DNA of 14,233 nt, taken from NCBI GenBank assembly GCA_019117325.1, contig DWZY01000209.1, positions 1 to 14,233 on the forward strand, given 5' to 3'. The stretch comes from Candidatus Brevibacterium intestinigallinarum (GTDB taxonomy: Bacteria > Actinomycetota > Actinomycetes > Actinomycetales > Brevibacteriaceae). Shown here piece after piece: positions 1 through 7,265 of the stretch (within the stretch, counting starts at the first letter, position 1; every line of letters begins with the position of its first letter). The notes beneath the pieces are model-generated. The model had not been told where the DNA came from and searched no databases. It saw only the letters and a list, made by a program, of their open reading frames with translations. A program made the translations under genes and the position numbers.

Positions 1-625
1 CGCTGGCAGGCGCCGGGAAGTCGAGGTAGAAGAGCTCCGTGGGGTCGTTTGCCGGGTCATTGGGCGAGAGGTTCGTGACGGCGGAGCAGACGCACTGCGT
101 CTTGTGGACGGTGTCCTGGGCGGGCCCGGCCTCCGTGACGTTCGCAGGCGCGCCGGGATCGAAGGTGCCGCTGCCGCCGTCGTGCTGGAGTGGTTCGAGG
201 AGCGTGCCCGCCTCGCGGTCGATGAGCCGCACCCAGGGGCGCAGACTCACGTTCTCCGCCGAGCTCGTGAGGGTGTCCGAGGTCAGTCCCTCGCCGTCGA
301 CGGGCTGCAGCCAGGCACCCACGAGGCGGACGAACTCGCCGTTCGAGTCGAGCGAAACGATCTGGAGCTTCGCGCTCCCCGTCCCAGTCTCCGTGGGCAG
401 CGTGACCGCCTGTTCAGCCAGCGGATCCGGAAGCGTGTTCGACCGGTAGAAGCCGTCCTCCTCGACGATCGCGGGTGGTGCGTCCGCTGATTCCGACGAG
501 GCGTCCGGTGCGGGCGGCGGATCCGTGTCCCCGTCTGCGGCGGTGCAGGCAGTGAGGGTCAGGGAGAGCGAGGCGAGGAGCGCGCCGGCGCGCGCCGCTG
601 CGCGGGGAAGGTGAGCGGGGGCCAT
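1..625 (-). CDS. Secreted lipoprotein with CxC domain, partial (3' end outside window)
   Basis: 208 codons are visible; the gene continues past the left edge. The N-terminus is a lipoprotein signal: arginines, a hydrophobic stretch (residues 13-26) and a lipobox L-T-A-C with Cys27 as the predicted lipidated residue. A Pro/Ser/Asp-rich linker (about 28-52) follows, then a domain (about 53-205) closely matching residues 48-190 of the OmpA-family lipoprotein at 11641-13395. Shared blocks include DGF, LPDPLA, VRLVGAWL, PWVRL, EAGTL, EPLQ, a Cys-Val-Cys motif (C178, C180) and LDFPAP. I do not recognise this domain. By analogy with the paralogue, an OmpA domain may lie beyond the edge. The start at 625 gives a normal-length signal peptide, but no clear ribosome binding site precedes it. 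An in-frame ATG at 682 would add 19 Arg-rich residues. The gene lies downstream of the flp terminator, so it probably has its own promoter or depends on read-through. Confidence 0.8.
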   Translation of the reverse strand, partial: MAPAHLPRAAARAGALLASLSLTLTACTAADGDTDPPPAPDASSESADAPPAIVEEDGFYRSNTLPDPLAEQAVTLPTETGTGSAKLQIVSLDSNGEFVRLVGAWLQPVDGEGLTSDTLTSSAENVSLRPWVRLIDREAGTLLEPLQHDGGSGTFDPGAPANVTEAGPAQDTVHKTQCVCSAVTNLSPNDPANDPTELFYLDFPAPAS

Positions 626-722
626 GAGGACATCCAATCGCAGTCGACGCCGCCTGGAGCGAACGGGCAGAGAATGCGGCATGAATCACAGGGGGCGCCA
701 CCTGGGCGCATGCATCGAGGGA

Positions 723-747
723 CCGGGAGGAAAAAGTGTCCTCCCGG
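723..747 (-). terminator. Hairpin terminator after flp
   Basis: A perfect 9-bp stem (ccgggagga / tcctcccgg) encloses a 7-base loop, about 35 bases after the flp stop codon on the minus strand. There is no strong T-run after the stem, as is common in high-GC actinobacteria. It probably ends the flp transcript and insulates the lipoprotein gene that follows. The function is inferred from position and symmetry. Confidence 0.6.
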
Positions 748-781
748 CCCCTCGGTCGCTGGTGTCAGCGAGTCCTGCGGA

Positions 782-979
782 TCAGGCGCCGCCGAAGATG
801 TTCTCGATCGCCGTCTTGAACTGGTCGCCCAGGGTGCCCTCGGCGCCCTGGGCAGCGGTGATCGCGATGCCGATCACGACGACCACGACGAGTGCGATCG
901 CGAGGTACTCGATGGAGACAGCGCCCTTTTCCTGTGCGCGGTTACGGATGTCGTTCGTCATCATGAGGAGCTTGTTCAT
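782..979 (-). CDS. flp: Flp-type major pilin subunit
   Basis: This is a 65-residue prepilin, the normal size for the Flp family. A short basic leader (residues 1-19, ending E-K-G) is followed by the class IVb processing motif G|AVSIEY: cleavage after Gly19, with Glu24 at mature position +5 and Tyr25 at +6. A hydrophobic helix (about 26-44, rich in Val and Ile) and a short polar tail ending in FGGA follow. The mature protein would be about 46 residues. After processing by a prepilin peptidase, which is not encoded in this window, it would polymerise into the pilus using TadA/B/C. The start is fixed by AAAGGA six bases upstream (986-991). The frame is open to 1321, but the extension runs through the upstream terminator and is not real. 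The gene is a separate transcription unit, bounded by hairpins on both sides, which allows the pilin to be made in greater amounts than the assembly proteins. Confidence 0.93.
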   Translation of the reverse strand: MNKLLMMTNDIRNRAQEKGAVSIEYLAIALVVVVVIGIAITAAQGAEGTLGDQFKTAIENIFGGA

Positions 980-1170
980 GGCGATTCCTTTCGCTGTGGT
1001 GTCAGGCCCGCTGGGTTGTCCGAACCTTGTGACCCCTACTCTTCCGCCGCTCCGCCTGCCCGGACAGGGCCCTGGGGCCGCACGCTGTGCCCATGTGCGC
1101 GGAGGAGACCACGGGCCCAGGGGCAGGCGGGCGGATGGTGGAGTGACTGGACACAGGCACGCGCAGACAG
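980..1170 (-). promoter_or_regulatory. Leader and probable promoter region of flp
   Basis: This non-coding stretch lies between the flp start and the terminator of the TadG-like gene. Because that terminator should stop upstream transcription, a promoter for flp is expected here, but I see no convincing -35/-10 pair. The region contains an imperfect inverted repeat: ccgcctgc near 1050 can pair with gcaggcgg at 1123-1130, and ccctggg can pair with cccaggg just inside it. This could form a folded 5' leader. The promoter role is inferred from context only. Confidence 0.35.
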
Positions 1171-1210
1171 TCGAGGGGCCGGCCGTCCCCGTGGACGACC
1201 GGCCCCTCGA
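1171..1210 (-). terminator. Strong hairpin terminator after the TadG-like gene
   Basis: Arms at 1171-1188 and 1193-1210 form an 18-bp stem with a single mismatch (12 outer pairs perfect: tcgaggggccgg / ccggcccctcga) and a 4-base loop. It begins about 10 bases after the stop codon at 1221-1223 on the minus strand. It is the most stable simple hairpin I see in the window and probably ends the long tad transcript. Confidence 0.85.
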
Positions 1211-1220
1211 CAGCGCGATC

Positions 1221-1964
1221 TCAGCGATCGAGCGTGATCGTGTACATCTTCTCGAAGGCCCGCTGATCCCACCAGACCAGCATCGCGCCCTCGTAGACCG
1301 CGGTCGCAGTGCCCTTCGCACTGGTGCACTGCAGGGTCCATGAGCTCCACGTCCCGTTGGGGAGGGGGATGCAGGTGAGACCCGGGGGAGTGATGACCTG
1401 AGCCGTTGCGGACGAGGTTCCTCCCAGGTGCGGGACGAAGCGATCCGCCTGGGGGCTGGCGGTGTCCTTGCCGCGGTGGACGGAGACGGAGATGCGATTC
1501 CCGCCTTCGGGAAGGTACTTCGTCAGAGTGCCGCCGTCGTTGCGAGAGGCATACGTCGCTGCCGTCGGCTGAGCCGCCACCGCCGCCATGCCCCAGAACG
1601 GCTCAGGGGCGCTGTAGGTGTATTCGAAGTCGCGGTCATCGTCCTCGTGCACGCGATCGTCGCCCGGTGCGCGATCGTCGTACAGCCCGTCCTCGGGCGC
1701 GCCCACCGGCGCGGACCGCTGGGCACGGAGCCACGTCTCGATCCACGTTGATCGGGCCGATTCCGCTGCGGCGGTCGCCGCGGAATCGGCGCCCTTCCGT
1801 GTGCTGCCGCGCAGATCGACCGCCTCGGCGAACACCATGAAGGCGAAGGTGGCCGCGATGACCATGAGTGCGGTGAGGAGGACGCCCACCGCGACCTGTC
1901 CGGATTCCGGGTCGCACTCCGCCCGTCTGCGGAGTCGTGCGACGTATGTGCGGGGGTTGCTCAC
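1221..1964 (-). CDS. TadG-like pilus-associated membrane protein (minor pseudopilin candidate)
   Basis: The product has 247 residues. A basic cytoplasmic N-terminus (1-20) is followed by S-G-Q-V-A and a single hydrophobic segment (about 24-47). The sequence after it is rich in Ala, Ser and Arg (residues 52-75), as is typical of TadE/TadG-family proteins. The rest should lie outside the membrane. It includes an acidic patch (about 91-113) and two cysteines (C198, C213) that could form a disulfide. Unlike Flp and the TadE proteins here, there is no Glu at the +5 position of a prepilin motif, which fits TadG-type proteins that are not clearly processed. The GTG start at 1964 is supported by GAGAGGA six bases upstream (1971-1977). 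A longer frame reaches 2114, but this start is better. The family call rests on topology and context, not on strong motifs. Confidence 0.7.
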   Translation of the reverse strand: MSNPRTYVARLRRRAECDPESGQVAVGVLLTALMVIAATFAFMVFAEAVDLRGSTRKGADSAATAAAESARSTWIETWLRAQRSAPVGAPEDGLYDDRAPGDDRVHEDDDRDFEYTYSAPEPFWGMAAVAAQPTAATYASRNDGGTLTKYLPEGGNRISVSVHRGKDTASPQADRFVPHLGGTSSATAQVITPPGLTCIPLPNGTWSSWTLQCTSAKGTATAVYEGAMLVWWDQRAFEKMYTITLDR

Positions 1965-2001
1965 CGCTCGTCCTCTCGAGAGTCTGCGACGGATGGATGC
2001 G

Positions 2002-2039
2002 CGTCCTGCGGGCCTGCGGCGCGCGCAGACCAGGGGACG
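2002..2039 (-). other. Imperfect hairpin between the response regulator and the TadG-like gene
   Basis: In the 146-base gap after the response regulator, cgtcc/ggacg outer arms and ctgcg/cgcag inner arms can pair, with a few mismatches between them. It could be a weak terminator or processing site that lowers read-through into the TadG-like gene. No T-run is present, and I cannot tell whether it is functional. Confidence 0.3.
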
Positions 2040-2110
2040 TGCGACACCAGCATGGTGATCGGCAGCCGCGCCGACCAGGGCACACGGGCCCAGACGAGGG
2101 CCGGTGGGCA

Positions 2111-2890
2111 TCACGGTGTCAGCGCGACGGTGCGCAGCCAGACGCTCACGGCCTCAGCACGAGTGGCCACGTTGAGCTTCGCGAAGATGTGGTTGACGTG
2201 GTTCTTCACGGTCTTCTCGCTGAGGAACAGCGTCGAGGCGATGACCGGGTTCGTGAGCCCCTCCGCGATGAGATCCATGATCTCTCGTTCGCGGGCCGAG
2301 AGGCTGAACGGTGCCGTGCCCCCTGCACTGCGACTCGCGACCCGGCTGGACGCGGTGCGGGGAGCGGGAGGCACGGAGACCTCGGGCATCGCATCCTGTA
2401 CGTCCGGCAGGTGACCGTCGACGGTGCTCGCAACGGCCTCGGCAGAGGGGTCGTCGAGGGGCGGCGCGGTCAGGAGGGCGCCCGCGGCAGTCTTCGAGAC
2501 GAGAAGAGAGCCCGCGACGACGGAGCGCAGGTTGTGGACGAGCGCGTCCACCTCGAGCTCGCTGTACACGACATAGCCCTGCGCGCCTGCGGCCAGGGCG
2601 GAGCGGATCACCTCGGGCTCGTCGCTGTGCGTGAGCATGACGACGGTGCTGCTCTGGGAGAGGGTGCGGGCTGCGGTGACGCCGTCCGCACCCGGCATGC
2701 GCACGTCCAGCAGGCACACGTCCGGGTGCGTCGTCCGCGCCAGCTCGATCGCCTCGGCGCCGTTCGCGGCGGAGGCGACGAGCTCGAATCCCTCGAGCGC
2801 TCGGATGATGTGCTCGAGTCCCACGCGCACGACGGAATTGTCATCCGCGATGAGGATCCGCAGCGGTCCGTCCGATGGTCTCTCAGTCAT
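2111..2890 (-). CDS. NarL/FixJ-family (LuxR-type) response regulator
   Basis: The product has 259 residues. The receiver domain (about 10-130) has an acidic pair (D16, D17), the phospho-acceptor D62 in LLDVRMPG and T87 in VVMLTHS. The conserved receiver lysine after the fifth strand is replaced: the sequence reads GAQGYVVYSE, with Tyr109 at the usual Lys position. A Pro/Ala-rich linker (about 141-193) leads to a LuxR-type helix-turn-helix (about 196-255: LSAREREIMDLIAEGLTN, then SEKTVKNHVNHIFAKL). It should bind DNA when phosphorylated by the kinase encoded just upstream. The ATG at 2890 is chosen because AAGGAG (2900-2905) sits nine bases before it; a TTG at 2908 would place that site inside the gene. 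The start overlaps the kinase stop by 8 bases, indicating co-translation. Its targets are not visible; the pilus genes or flanking lipoproteins are reasonable guesses. Confidence 0.93.
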   Translation of the reverse strand: MTERPSDGPLRILIADDNSVVRVGLEHIIRALEGFELVASAANGAEAIELARTTHPDVCLLDVRMPGADGVTAARTLSQSSTVVMLTHSDEPEVIRSALAAGAQGYVVYSELEVDALVHNLRSVVAGSLLVSKTAAGALLTAPPLDDPSAEAVASTVDGHLPDVQDAMPEVSVPPAPRTASSRVASRSAGGTAPFSLSAREREIMDLIAEGLTNPVIASTLFLSEKTVKNHVNHIFAKLNVATRAEAVSVWLRTVALTP

Positions 2891-4070
2891 GCTGAACTGC
2901 TCCTTCAAGCGGTGCGGTGATGGTGACGGTGGTGCCGGTGCCGGGTCTGGACGCGATCTCGACGCGCCCGCCGATCGCGGCGGCGCGCTCGCGCATGCCG
3001 GTGAGGCCGTAGTGCCCCACCCCGCCGGATGAGGCGCTGCGGTGCATCCCGGTGCCGCGATCCTGGACAGTGGCGACCAGCCGCCCGGGCAGGCTCGTGA
3101 CGGTTACATCGACCGTCGCGGCGCCGCTGTGCTTCGCGGCGTTGATGACCGCCTCCTCCGCGATCTTGCGGAGGGCGTAGACGGCCGGGTCGGACGCAGA
3201 AGCCGGCTGTGCGGAGATCTCCGTGCGGACCTCGATCCCATAGAGCGTCCCCACCTCCTCGAGCGCGCTGCGCAGGGACTCCGCCATGCACGTGTCCGCG
3301 CCGTCCCGCAGCCCCTTGAGGATCGTCCGTGACTGATCGACAGCGGCCAGGGCAGCCGAGTTGATCGTGCTCGCGGTGTCCGCGGTGTCGGGGTGCGTGA
3401 TCCGCAGTGCCGTCGCCTGCAGCCCGATCCCCACGAGTGTCTTCGTGAGGGAGTCATGGAGCTCGCGAGCCAGCCGCGTGCGCTCCTCGCCCAGCGCGGC
3501 GTCGCGCGAGTTCTGAGCCGCGATCTCCATCGCCGCGTCAACCCGCCACTGCAGCGTGCGCAGGACCGCACCCATGTGGACGCACACGAGGACCGTGATG
3601 ATGATCGCCCACAGCGACACTGTGCCGATCCCGGTCGTGGCGCTGAGACCGCCGGGGCTGAGTGCCACGACGGCGAGGAACGCCGAGATGATGAGCGCGG
3701 CCAGGGTGTAGCGGAGCAGGGAGTCGAACAGCATGCCCACCAGCAGCGCGCCGCAGAACAGGTAGGCGACGTAGGAGGAGTCCGTGCCTCCCGCCGCGAC
3801 GAGAGCGGTGGACAGACAGACGTCGGCCATGACGGTGGAGGGGTGCCGCATGACGAAGGGGATGACGGTGGACCACGCGAGGATCAGCAGCAGGCTGATC
3901 GCCGTCGTGATGCAGACGAGCACGATCTCGAAGGAGGAGGGTGCGGCATCCGCCCAGGACAGGATGACGGGCAGGCTGCAGAGCAGGCGCATGAAGAGGA
4001 CGACCTTGCCGGCCTGCATGAGCACCTGTCCGGGCGCCCAGGGGGACCGGTGCGGGAAGGTCGTCATCAT
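2883..4070 (-). CDS. Membrane sensor histidine kinase, HisKA_3/NarL-partner type
   Basis: The product has 395 residues. The N-terminal half (about 20-170) holds roughly five or six hydrophobic segments with short loops, so the sensor is probably within the membrane rather than a large external domain. A helical linker leads to the dimerisation/phospho-acceptor region with H205 in RLARELHDSLTKTL. The ATPase domain has the N-box (about 301-314, RKIAEEAVINAAKH), a G-box at 337-341 (DRGTG) and a second glycine-rich block (352-380, GHYGLTGMRERA then GTGTTV). This architecture pairs with NarL/LuxR-type regulators, and such a regulator overlaps the 3' end. The ATG at 4070 overlaps the tadC stop (ATGA), placing it in the pilus operon. 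The frame is open to 4562, but the extension lies over tadC. The signal sensed is unknown. Confidence 0.92.
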   Translation of the reverse strand: MMTTFPHRSPWAPGQVLMQAGKVVLFMRLLCSLPVILSWADAAPSSFEIVLVCITTAISLLLILAWSTVIPFVMRHPSTVMADVCLSTALVAAGGTDSSYVAYLFCGALLVGMLFDSLLRYTLAALIISAFLAVVALSPGGLSATTGIGTVSLWAIIITVLVCVHMGAVLRTLQWRVDAAMEIAAQNSRDAALGEERTRLARELHDSLTKTLVGIGLQATALRITHPDTADTASTINSAALAAVDQSRTILKGLRDGADTCMAESLRSALEEVGTLYGIEVRTEISAQPASASDPAVYALRKIAEEAVINAAKHSGAATVDVTVTSLPGRLVATVQDRGTGMHRSASSGGVGHYGLTGMRERAAAIGGRVEIASRPGTGTTVTITAPLEGAVQHD

Positions 4071-4975
4071 TGCTGCAGATTCCCGAACAGTTCGCCGAAG
4101 TCGATGTCCACAGCGAAGAACATGCCGACCCCGATCAGGATCATCGTGGCGGGGACCATGACGAGGGAGACAACGGCAGAGATCTTGGGGTTCGCTCGCG
4201 CGGCCTTCTGCCGGGCGCGCTGGGCTGTCACGCGTCGCATGTCCAGCGCGATCTGGTTGAGCGCGTCCGTGAGCGGTGCGCCCAGCTCCTCCGACTGGAG
4301 GAGCGCGGTGATGAACGACTCGAGCGATTCGGAGCGCGTGCGGGCGCGCAGGTCCTGGAACGCCTCCGTGCGCGATTGGCCCACGTCCATCTGTCGGAGC
4401 GTCAGGCGCATCTCCTCGGTCAGCGGCCCGTCGGAGCGCTCGATGACGCGCTCCAGCGCGCCGCGGAACGAGAGACCGGCAGAGACGGTGACGGCGAGAA
4501 CGTCGAGGAAGTCGGGCAGCTCGTCCTCGATCTGCTCCTGCCGTTCGGACGCCTTCGACCACAGGGCGATGTCCGGGATGAAGAAGAGGACCACGACGAA
4601 GCCGAGGCCGGCGAGCCAGTAGTGGAGGTAGAGGCAGATGAGCAGAGCCGGGATGGCGCCGAAGAGCGCGAGCCTCGACTTCATCGACATGAACTGGGTG
4701 AAGTCCGCGTGATCCGCGCGACCGGATTCGACGATCTTCGCGGTCATGAAGCGGCGGTAGCCATCACCCAGGAGCGGTGCGAGTTCGCGTCCGACCGTGC
4801 CCGCCAGCCGGCTGATGGGCCCGTCATCGGACTTCTTCGCCCGCACCGTATCGCGGATGAGGCCACGGTCCTGCTCGCTCAGCTCCGCCAGGGGGTCGGT
4901 GCGCAGCAGTCGCACTCCCCGGAGTGCGGTGACGACGACGGCCAGCGCCGCGAGTCCCAGAGCGAGTGCGATCAC
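4067..4975 (-). CDS. tadC: TadC-like inner-membrane platform protein
   Basis: The product has 302 residues and belongs to the T2SS-F (GspF/TadC) family. An N-terminal membrane segment (3-18) is followed by a cytoplasmic stretch, a hydrophobic pair (about 103-137), the conserved cytoplasmic T2SSF domain (about 145-262: ELPDFLDVLAVTVSAGLSF, with ALLQSEELGAPL later) and a C-terminal membrane segment (about 265-291). With TadB it should form the membrane base on which the TadA ATPase acts. The GTG start at 4975 overlaps the tadB stop (GTGA). The frame continues to 5959 but only as a shadow of tadB. The ribosome binding site is weak, consistent with coupling to tadB. Confidence 0.92.
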   Translation of the reverse strand: MIALALGLAALAVVVTALRGVRLLRTDPLAELSEQDRGLIRDTVRAKKSDDGPISRLAGTVGRELAPLLGDGYRRFMTAKIVESGRADHADFTQFMSMKSRLALFGAIPALLICLYLHYWLAGLGFVVVLFFIPDIALWSKASERQEQIEDELPDFLDVLAVTVSAGLSFRGALERVIERSDGPLTEEMRLTLRQMDVGQSRTEAFQDLRARTRSESLESFITALLQSEELGAPLTDALNQIALDMRRVTAQRARQKAARANPKISAVVSLVMVPATMILIGVGMFFAVDIDFGELFGNLQQ

Positions 4976-5904
4976 AGCTTCACCCGCGTCATCCGGTGGA
5001 TGAGGACGATCCCCACCGCGTAGCCGACGCCGGCGATGAGCAGCGCCAGCTGGCCGACGACCGTGGTCGTCATGTTGTAGAGGACGGAGTCGTTGAGGAA
5101 CATGAGCAGGCAGAGGAGGACGACGCCCATCCCCGCGACCATGTAACCGGTGTAGCTGGATTCCGCGACGAGCGTGCGGACCTCGCGGGCGGTCTCCTTC
5201 CGCTCTTCCAGCGTGAAGGAGAGGTCGCGCAGCGCGGTGATGAGCGAGCCGCCGGAGCGGTGGGAGATGACGAGGGTGGACACGAGGACGCCCAGGTCGC
5301 GTCCGGGGATGCGCTCCTGCAGCCGCTCGAACGCGATGTCCAGGGGTGTGCCCAGGTCCAGCTCGCGCGACATCTGGGTGATCTCGCGCCCCGCCGGGTC
5401 CGGCAGCTCGTCGCCCGCGATCGCGAGTGCGGTCTGCACGGACAGGCCCGCACCTGTGGTCGAGGCGAGGATGCGGGAGAACTCCGGCAGCTGCGCGATG
5501 AGCAGCTCGCGCTGCCGCTGGTGGAGCAGGGTGAGGCCGTAGACCAGCCCCGCAGCCGAGGCCAGTCCCAGGACCACGGACCAGTGGAGCGCCATGATCT
5601 GGCCCATCCCGGCAGTCACGACGAGGCTGATGAAGAGACAGGCAACCAGGAACTCGCTCACGCGGATCGACCGGACGTTGGCCTGCACCATGAGTGCGCT
5701 GAGGCGCCGCACCAGGGGAATCCGCAGCAGCAGGCGGTCGAGCGGTTCGAAGACCGCGGCGCGGATGCCGCGGCGGCGCAGCAGCGAGCGCTCGCGGTGG
5801 ACGATCGACCGCTTCTCCCACGTGCCCAGCAGGTAGGAGGCGCCGCCGATCGTCCCCAGCAGGAGGACCGCGGCCGTCACGAGCAGCAGGAGGCCGATGC
5901 TCAC
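4972..5904 (-). CDS. tadB: TadB-like inner-membrane platform protein
   Basis: The product has 310 residues and belongs to the T2SS-F family. Hydrophobic segments lie at about 4-26, 84-104, 106-127, 255-275 and 283-303. The conserved cytoplasmic domain (about 133-245) contains QLPEFSRILASTTGAGLS and a later SHRSGGSLITALRDLS block, both typical of TadB. It is the partner of TadC in the assembly platform. The GTG start at 5904 overlaps the tadA stop (GTGA), with GGGAG about eight bases upstream. A frame extending to 5988 would begin inside tadA without support. Confidence 0.93.
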   Translation of the reverse strand: MSIGLLLLVTAAVLLLGTIGGASYLLGTWEKRSIVHRERSLLRRRGIRAAVFEPLDRLLLRIPLVRRLSALMVQANVRSIRVSEFLVACLFISLVVTAGMGQIMALHWSVVLGLASAAGLVYGLTLLHQRQRELLIAQLPEFSRILASTTGAGLSVQTALAIAGDELPDPAGREITQMSRELDLGTPLDIAFERLQERIPGRDLGVLVSTLVISHRSGGSLITALRDLSFTLEERKETAREVRTLVAESSYTGYMVAGMGVVLLCLLMFLNDSVLYNMTTTVVGQLALLIAGVGYAVGIVLIHRMTRVKL

Positions 5905-7265
5905 GAATCGACTCCCGGGCGGGCTCGGCCGGTCTGGGGGTCGGGGATGACCGGCACACTGTCCGGCAGCGGGTGACCGGCCAGCCACATCCGCTGGGCC
6001 AGGTGGAAGGGCACGGGGTGGAACCGGAAGCGACCGGTCACGCGCCGGTCCGCCGTGAGTGGATCGGCTTCGAACTCGAGGACCCGCGCGAGAGCGAACT
6101 CCTCCCGACTGCGGGAGGTCACGGCGGCGATCTCGGAGATCCTGCGCGAGCCGTCAGCTCCGCGCGTCAGCTGGACGATGAGGTCGACCGCCGAGTTGAT
6201 CTGATCGCGCAGCGCGGCGTAGGGGATCTGCAGCTCGCTCATCGAGGCGAGGGTCTCCAACCGGGAGACGGCGTCATCCGCGTTGTTCGCGTGCACGGTC
6301 ACGAGTGAGCCGTCGTGGCCCGTGTTCATGGCCTGGAGCATGTCGAGCGTCTCGCCGCCGCGGACCTCACCCACGATGATGCGATCGGGACGCATGCGGA
6401 GGCTGTTGCGGACCAGATCGCGGATCGTGACCTGCCCCTTGCCCTCGATGTTGGCGGGGCGCGACTCCAGTCGGACGACGTGCGGCTGCTGCAGCTGGAG
6501 CTCCGCGGAGTCCTCGATCGTGACGATCCGGTCGGAGTCCGGGATGAGGCCGGAGAGGGCGTTGAGCATCGTCGTCTTGCCCGTGCCGGTGCCGCCGGAG
6601 ACGACGATGTTGAACCGGGAGCGAACGCAGGAGACGAGGAAGTCGCGCGACGCGGTATCCAGTGATCCCTTCGCGATGAGGTCGTCGAGGGCGAACGGAG
6701 TGGGGAAGCGGCGGATCGTGAGCGTGGGCCCGTCGAGCGCCAGCGGGGGCACGATGACGTTGACGCGCTCGCCGGTGGGCAGGCGGGCGTCGACCATCGG
6801 CGACGACTCGTCGACCCGGCGATTGACGCCCGCAACGATCCGGTCGATCGTCTGCATGAGCTGCGCGGTGTTCGAGAATGACATGTCCAGCCGCTCCAGG
6901 CGACCGCGCCGCTCGACGTAGACGGCCTCGGGGCCGTTCACCATGATCTCTGTGACGGACGGGTCTGCCAGCAGCGGCTCCAGCACACCCAGACCCAGCG
7001 CCTCGTCGACGACGCGGCGGATGAGCGACTGCCGCGCGGAGGCGGACATGACGGGTCCGGACTGGGAGATGAGATGGCTGAGGACCCGCTCGAGGCGCAC
7101 CCGGCGCTGTGTCGCGTCGTACTTGCTGAGCTCATCGATGTCGATCTCGTCCAGCAGCATCCGGCGGTATTCGCGAACCGCGGACTGCTCGGCGGTCAGC
7201 GCCTCACCGTTGCCGAACTCGAACTCGTCGTCCTGCGTGGGCCGCACGCGCCTGAGCAGCGCCAT
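5901..7265 (-). CDS. tadA: TadA/CpaF secretion ATPase
   Basis: The product has 454 residues, the usual size for this family. An N-terminal helical domain (about 25-100) is followed by the GspE/PilT-type ATPase core. The Walker A motif is at 224-232 (GGTGTGKTT), the Asp box at 249-256 (TIEDSAEL), the Walker B-like motif at 295-303 (RIIVGEVRG, E300) and the His box at 315-328 (TGHDGSLVTVHANN). These catalytic elements appear intact, so it should be the hexameric motor driving Flp pilin assembly at the cytoplasmic face. The ATG at 7265 shares its A with the upstream tadE stop (TGATG), and GGAGG at 7273-7277 lies seven bases before it. The frame stays open to 7745, but that part overlaps tadE and is rejected. 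The C-terminal tail (about 412-454) is Pro/Arg-rich. Confidence 0.97.
   Translation of the reverse strand: MALLRRVRPTQDDEFEFGNGEALTAEQSAVREYRRMLLDEIDIDELSKYDATQRRVRLERVLSHLISQSGPVMSASARQSLIRRVVDEALGLGVLEPLLADPSVTEIMVNGPEAVYVERRGRLERLDMSFSNTAQLMQTIDRIVAGVNRRVDESSPMVDARLPTGERVNVIVPPLALDGPTLTIRRFPTPFALDDLIAKGSLDTASRDFLVSCVRSRFNIVVSGGTGTGKTTMLNALSGLIPDSDRIVTIEDSAELQLQQPHVVRLESRPANIEGKGQVTIRDLVRNSLRMRPDRIIVGEVRGGETLDMLQAMNTGHDGSLVTVHANNADDAVSRLETLASMSELQIPYAALRDQINSAVDLIVQLTRGADGSRRISEIAAVTSRSREEFALARVLEFEADPLTADRRVTGRFRFHPVPFHLAQRMWLAGHPLPDSVPVIPDPQTGRARPGVDS

Noticed and set aside
624..1343. Long plus-strand open frames opposite the flp region (611-1237, 624-1343)
   Set aside because: They run through two hairpin terminators and over a well-supported pilin gene. 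Composition is Arg/Pro-rich, as expected for antisense frames in high-GC DNA.
1973..1982. 10-base palindrome CTCTCGAGAG overlapping the TadG-like ribosome binding site
   Set aside because: It is short and partly explained by the GAGAGGA ribosome binding site; not enough to claim a regulatory site.
2891..2908. TTG start at 2908 for the response regulator
   Set aside because: It would place the AAGGAG ribosome binding site inside the gene; the ATG at 2890 is correctly spaced from it.
1937..2920. 327-codon plus-strand frame opposite the response regulator
   Set aside because: It lies antisense to a gene with clear receiver and LuxR motifs and shows no recognisable domain.
3393..5023. Long plus-strand frames opposite the kinase, tadC and tadB
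   Set aside because: They are antisense shadows, rich in Arg, Asp, Gly and His and without domain signals.
4067..5959. Extended frames upstream of the chosen starts of tadC, tadA, the kinase and flp
   Set aside because: The extra N-terminal parts are shadows of the preceding gene or terminator; overlapping start codons or ribosome binding sites support the shorter forms.
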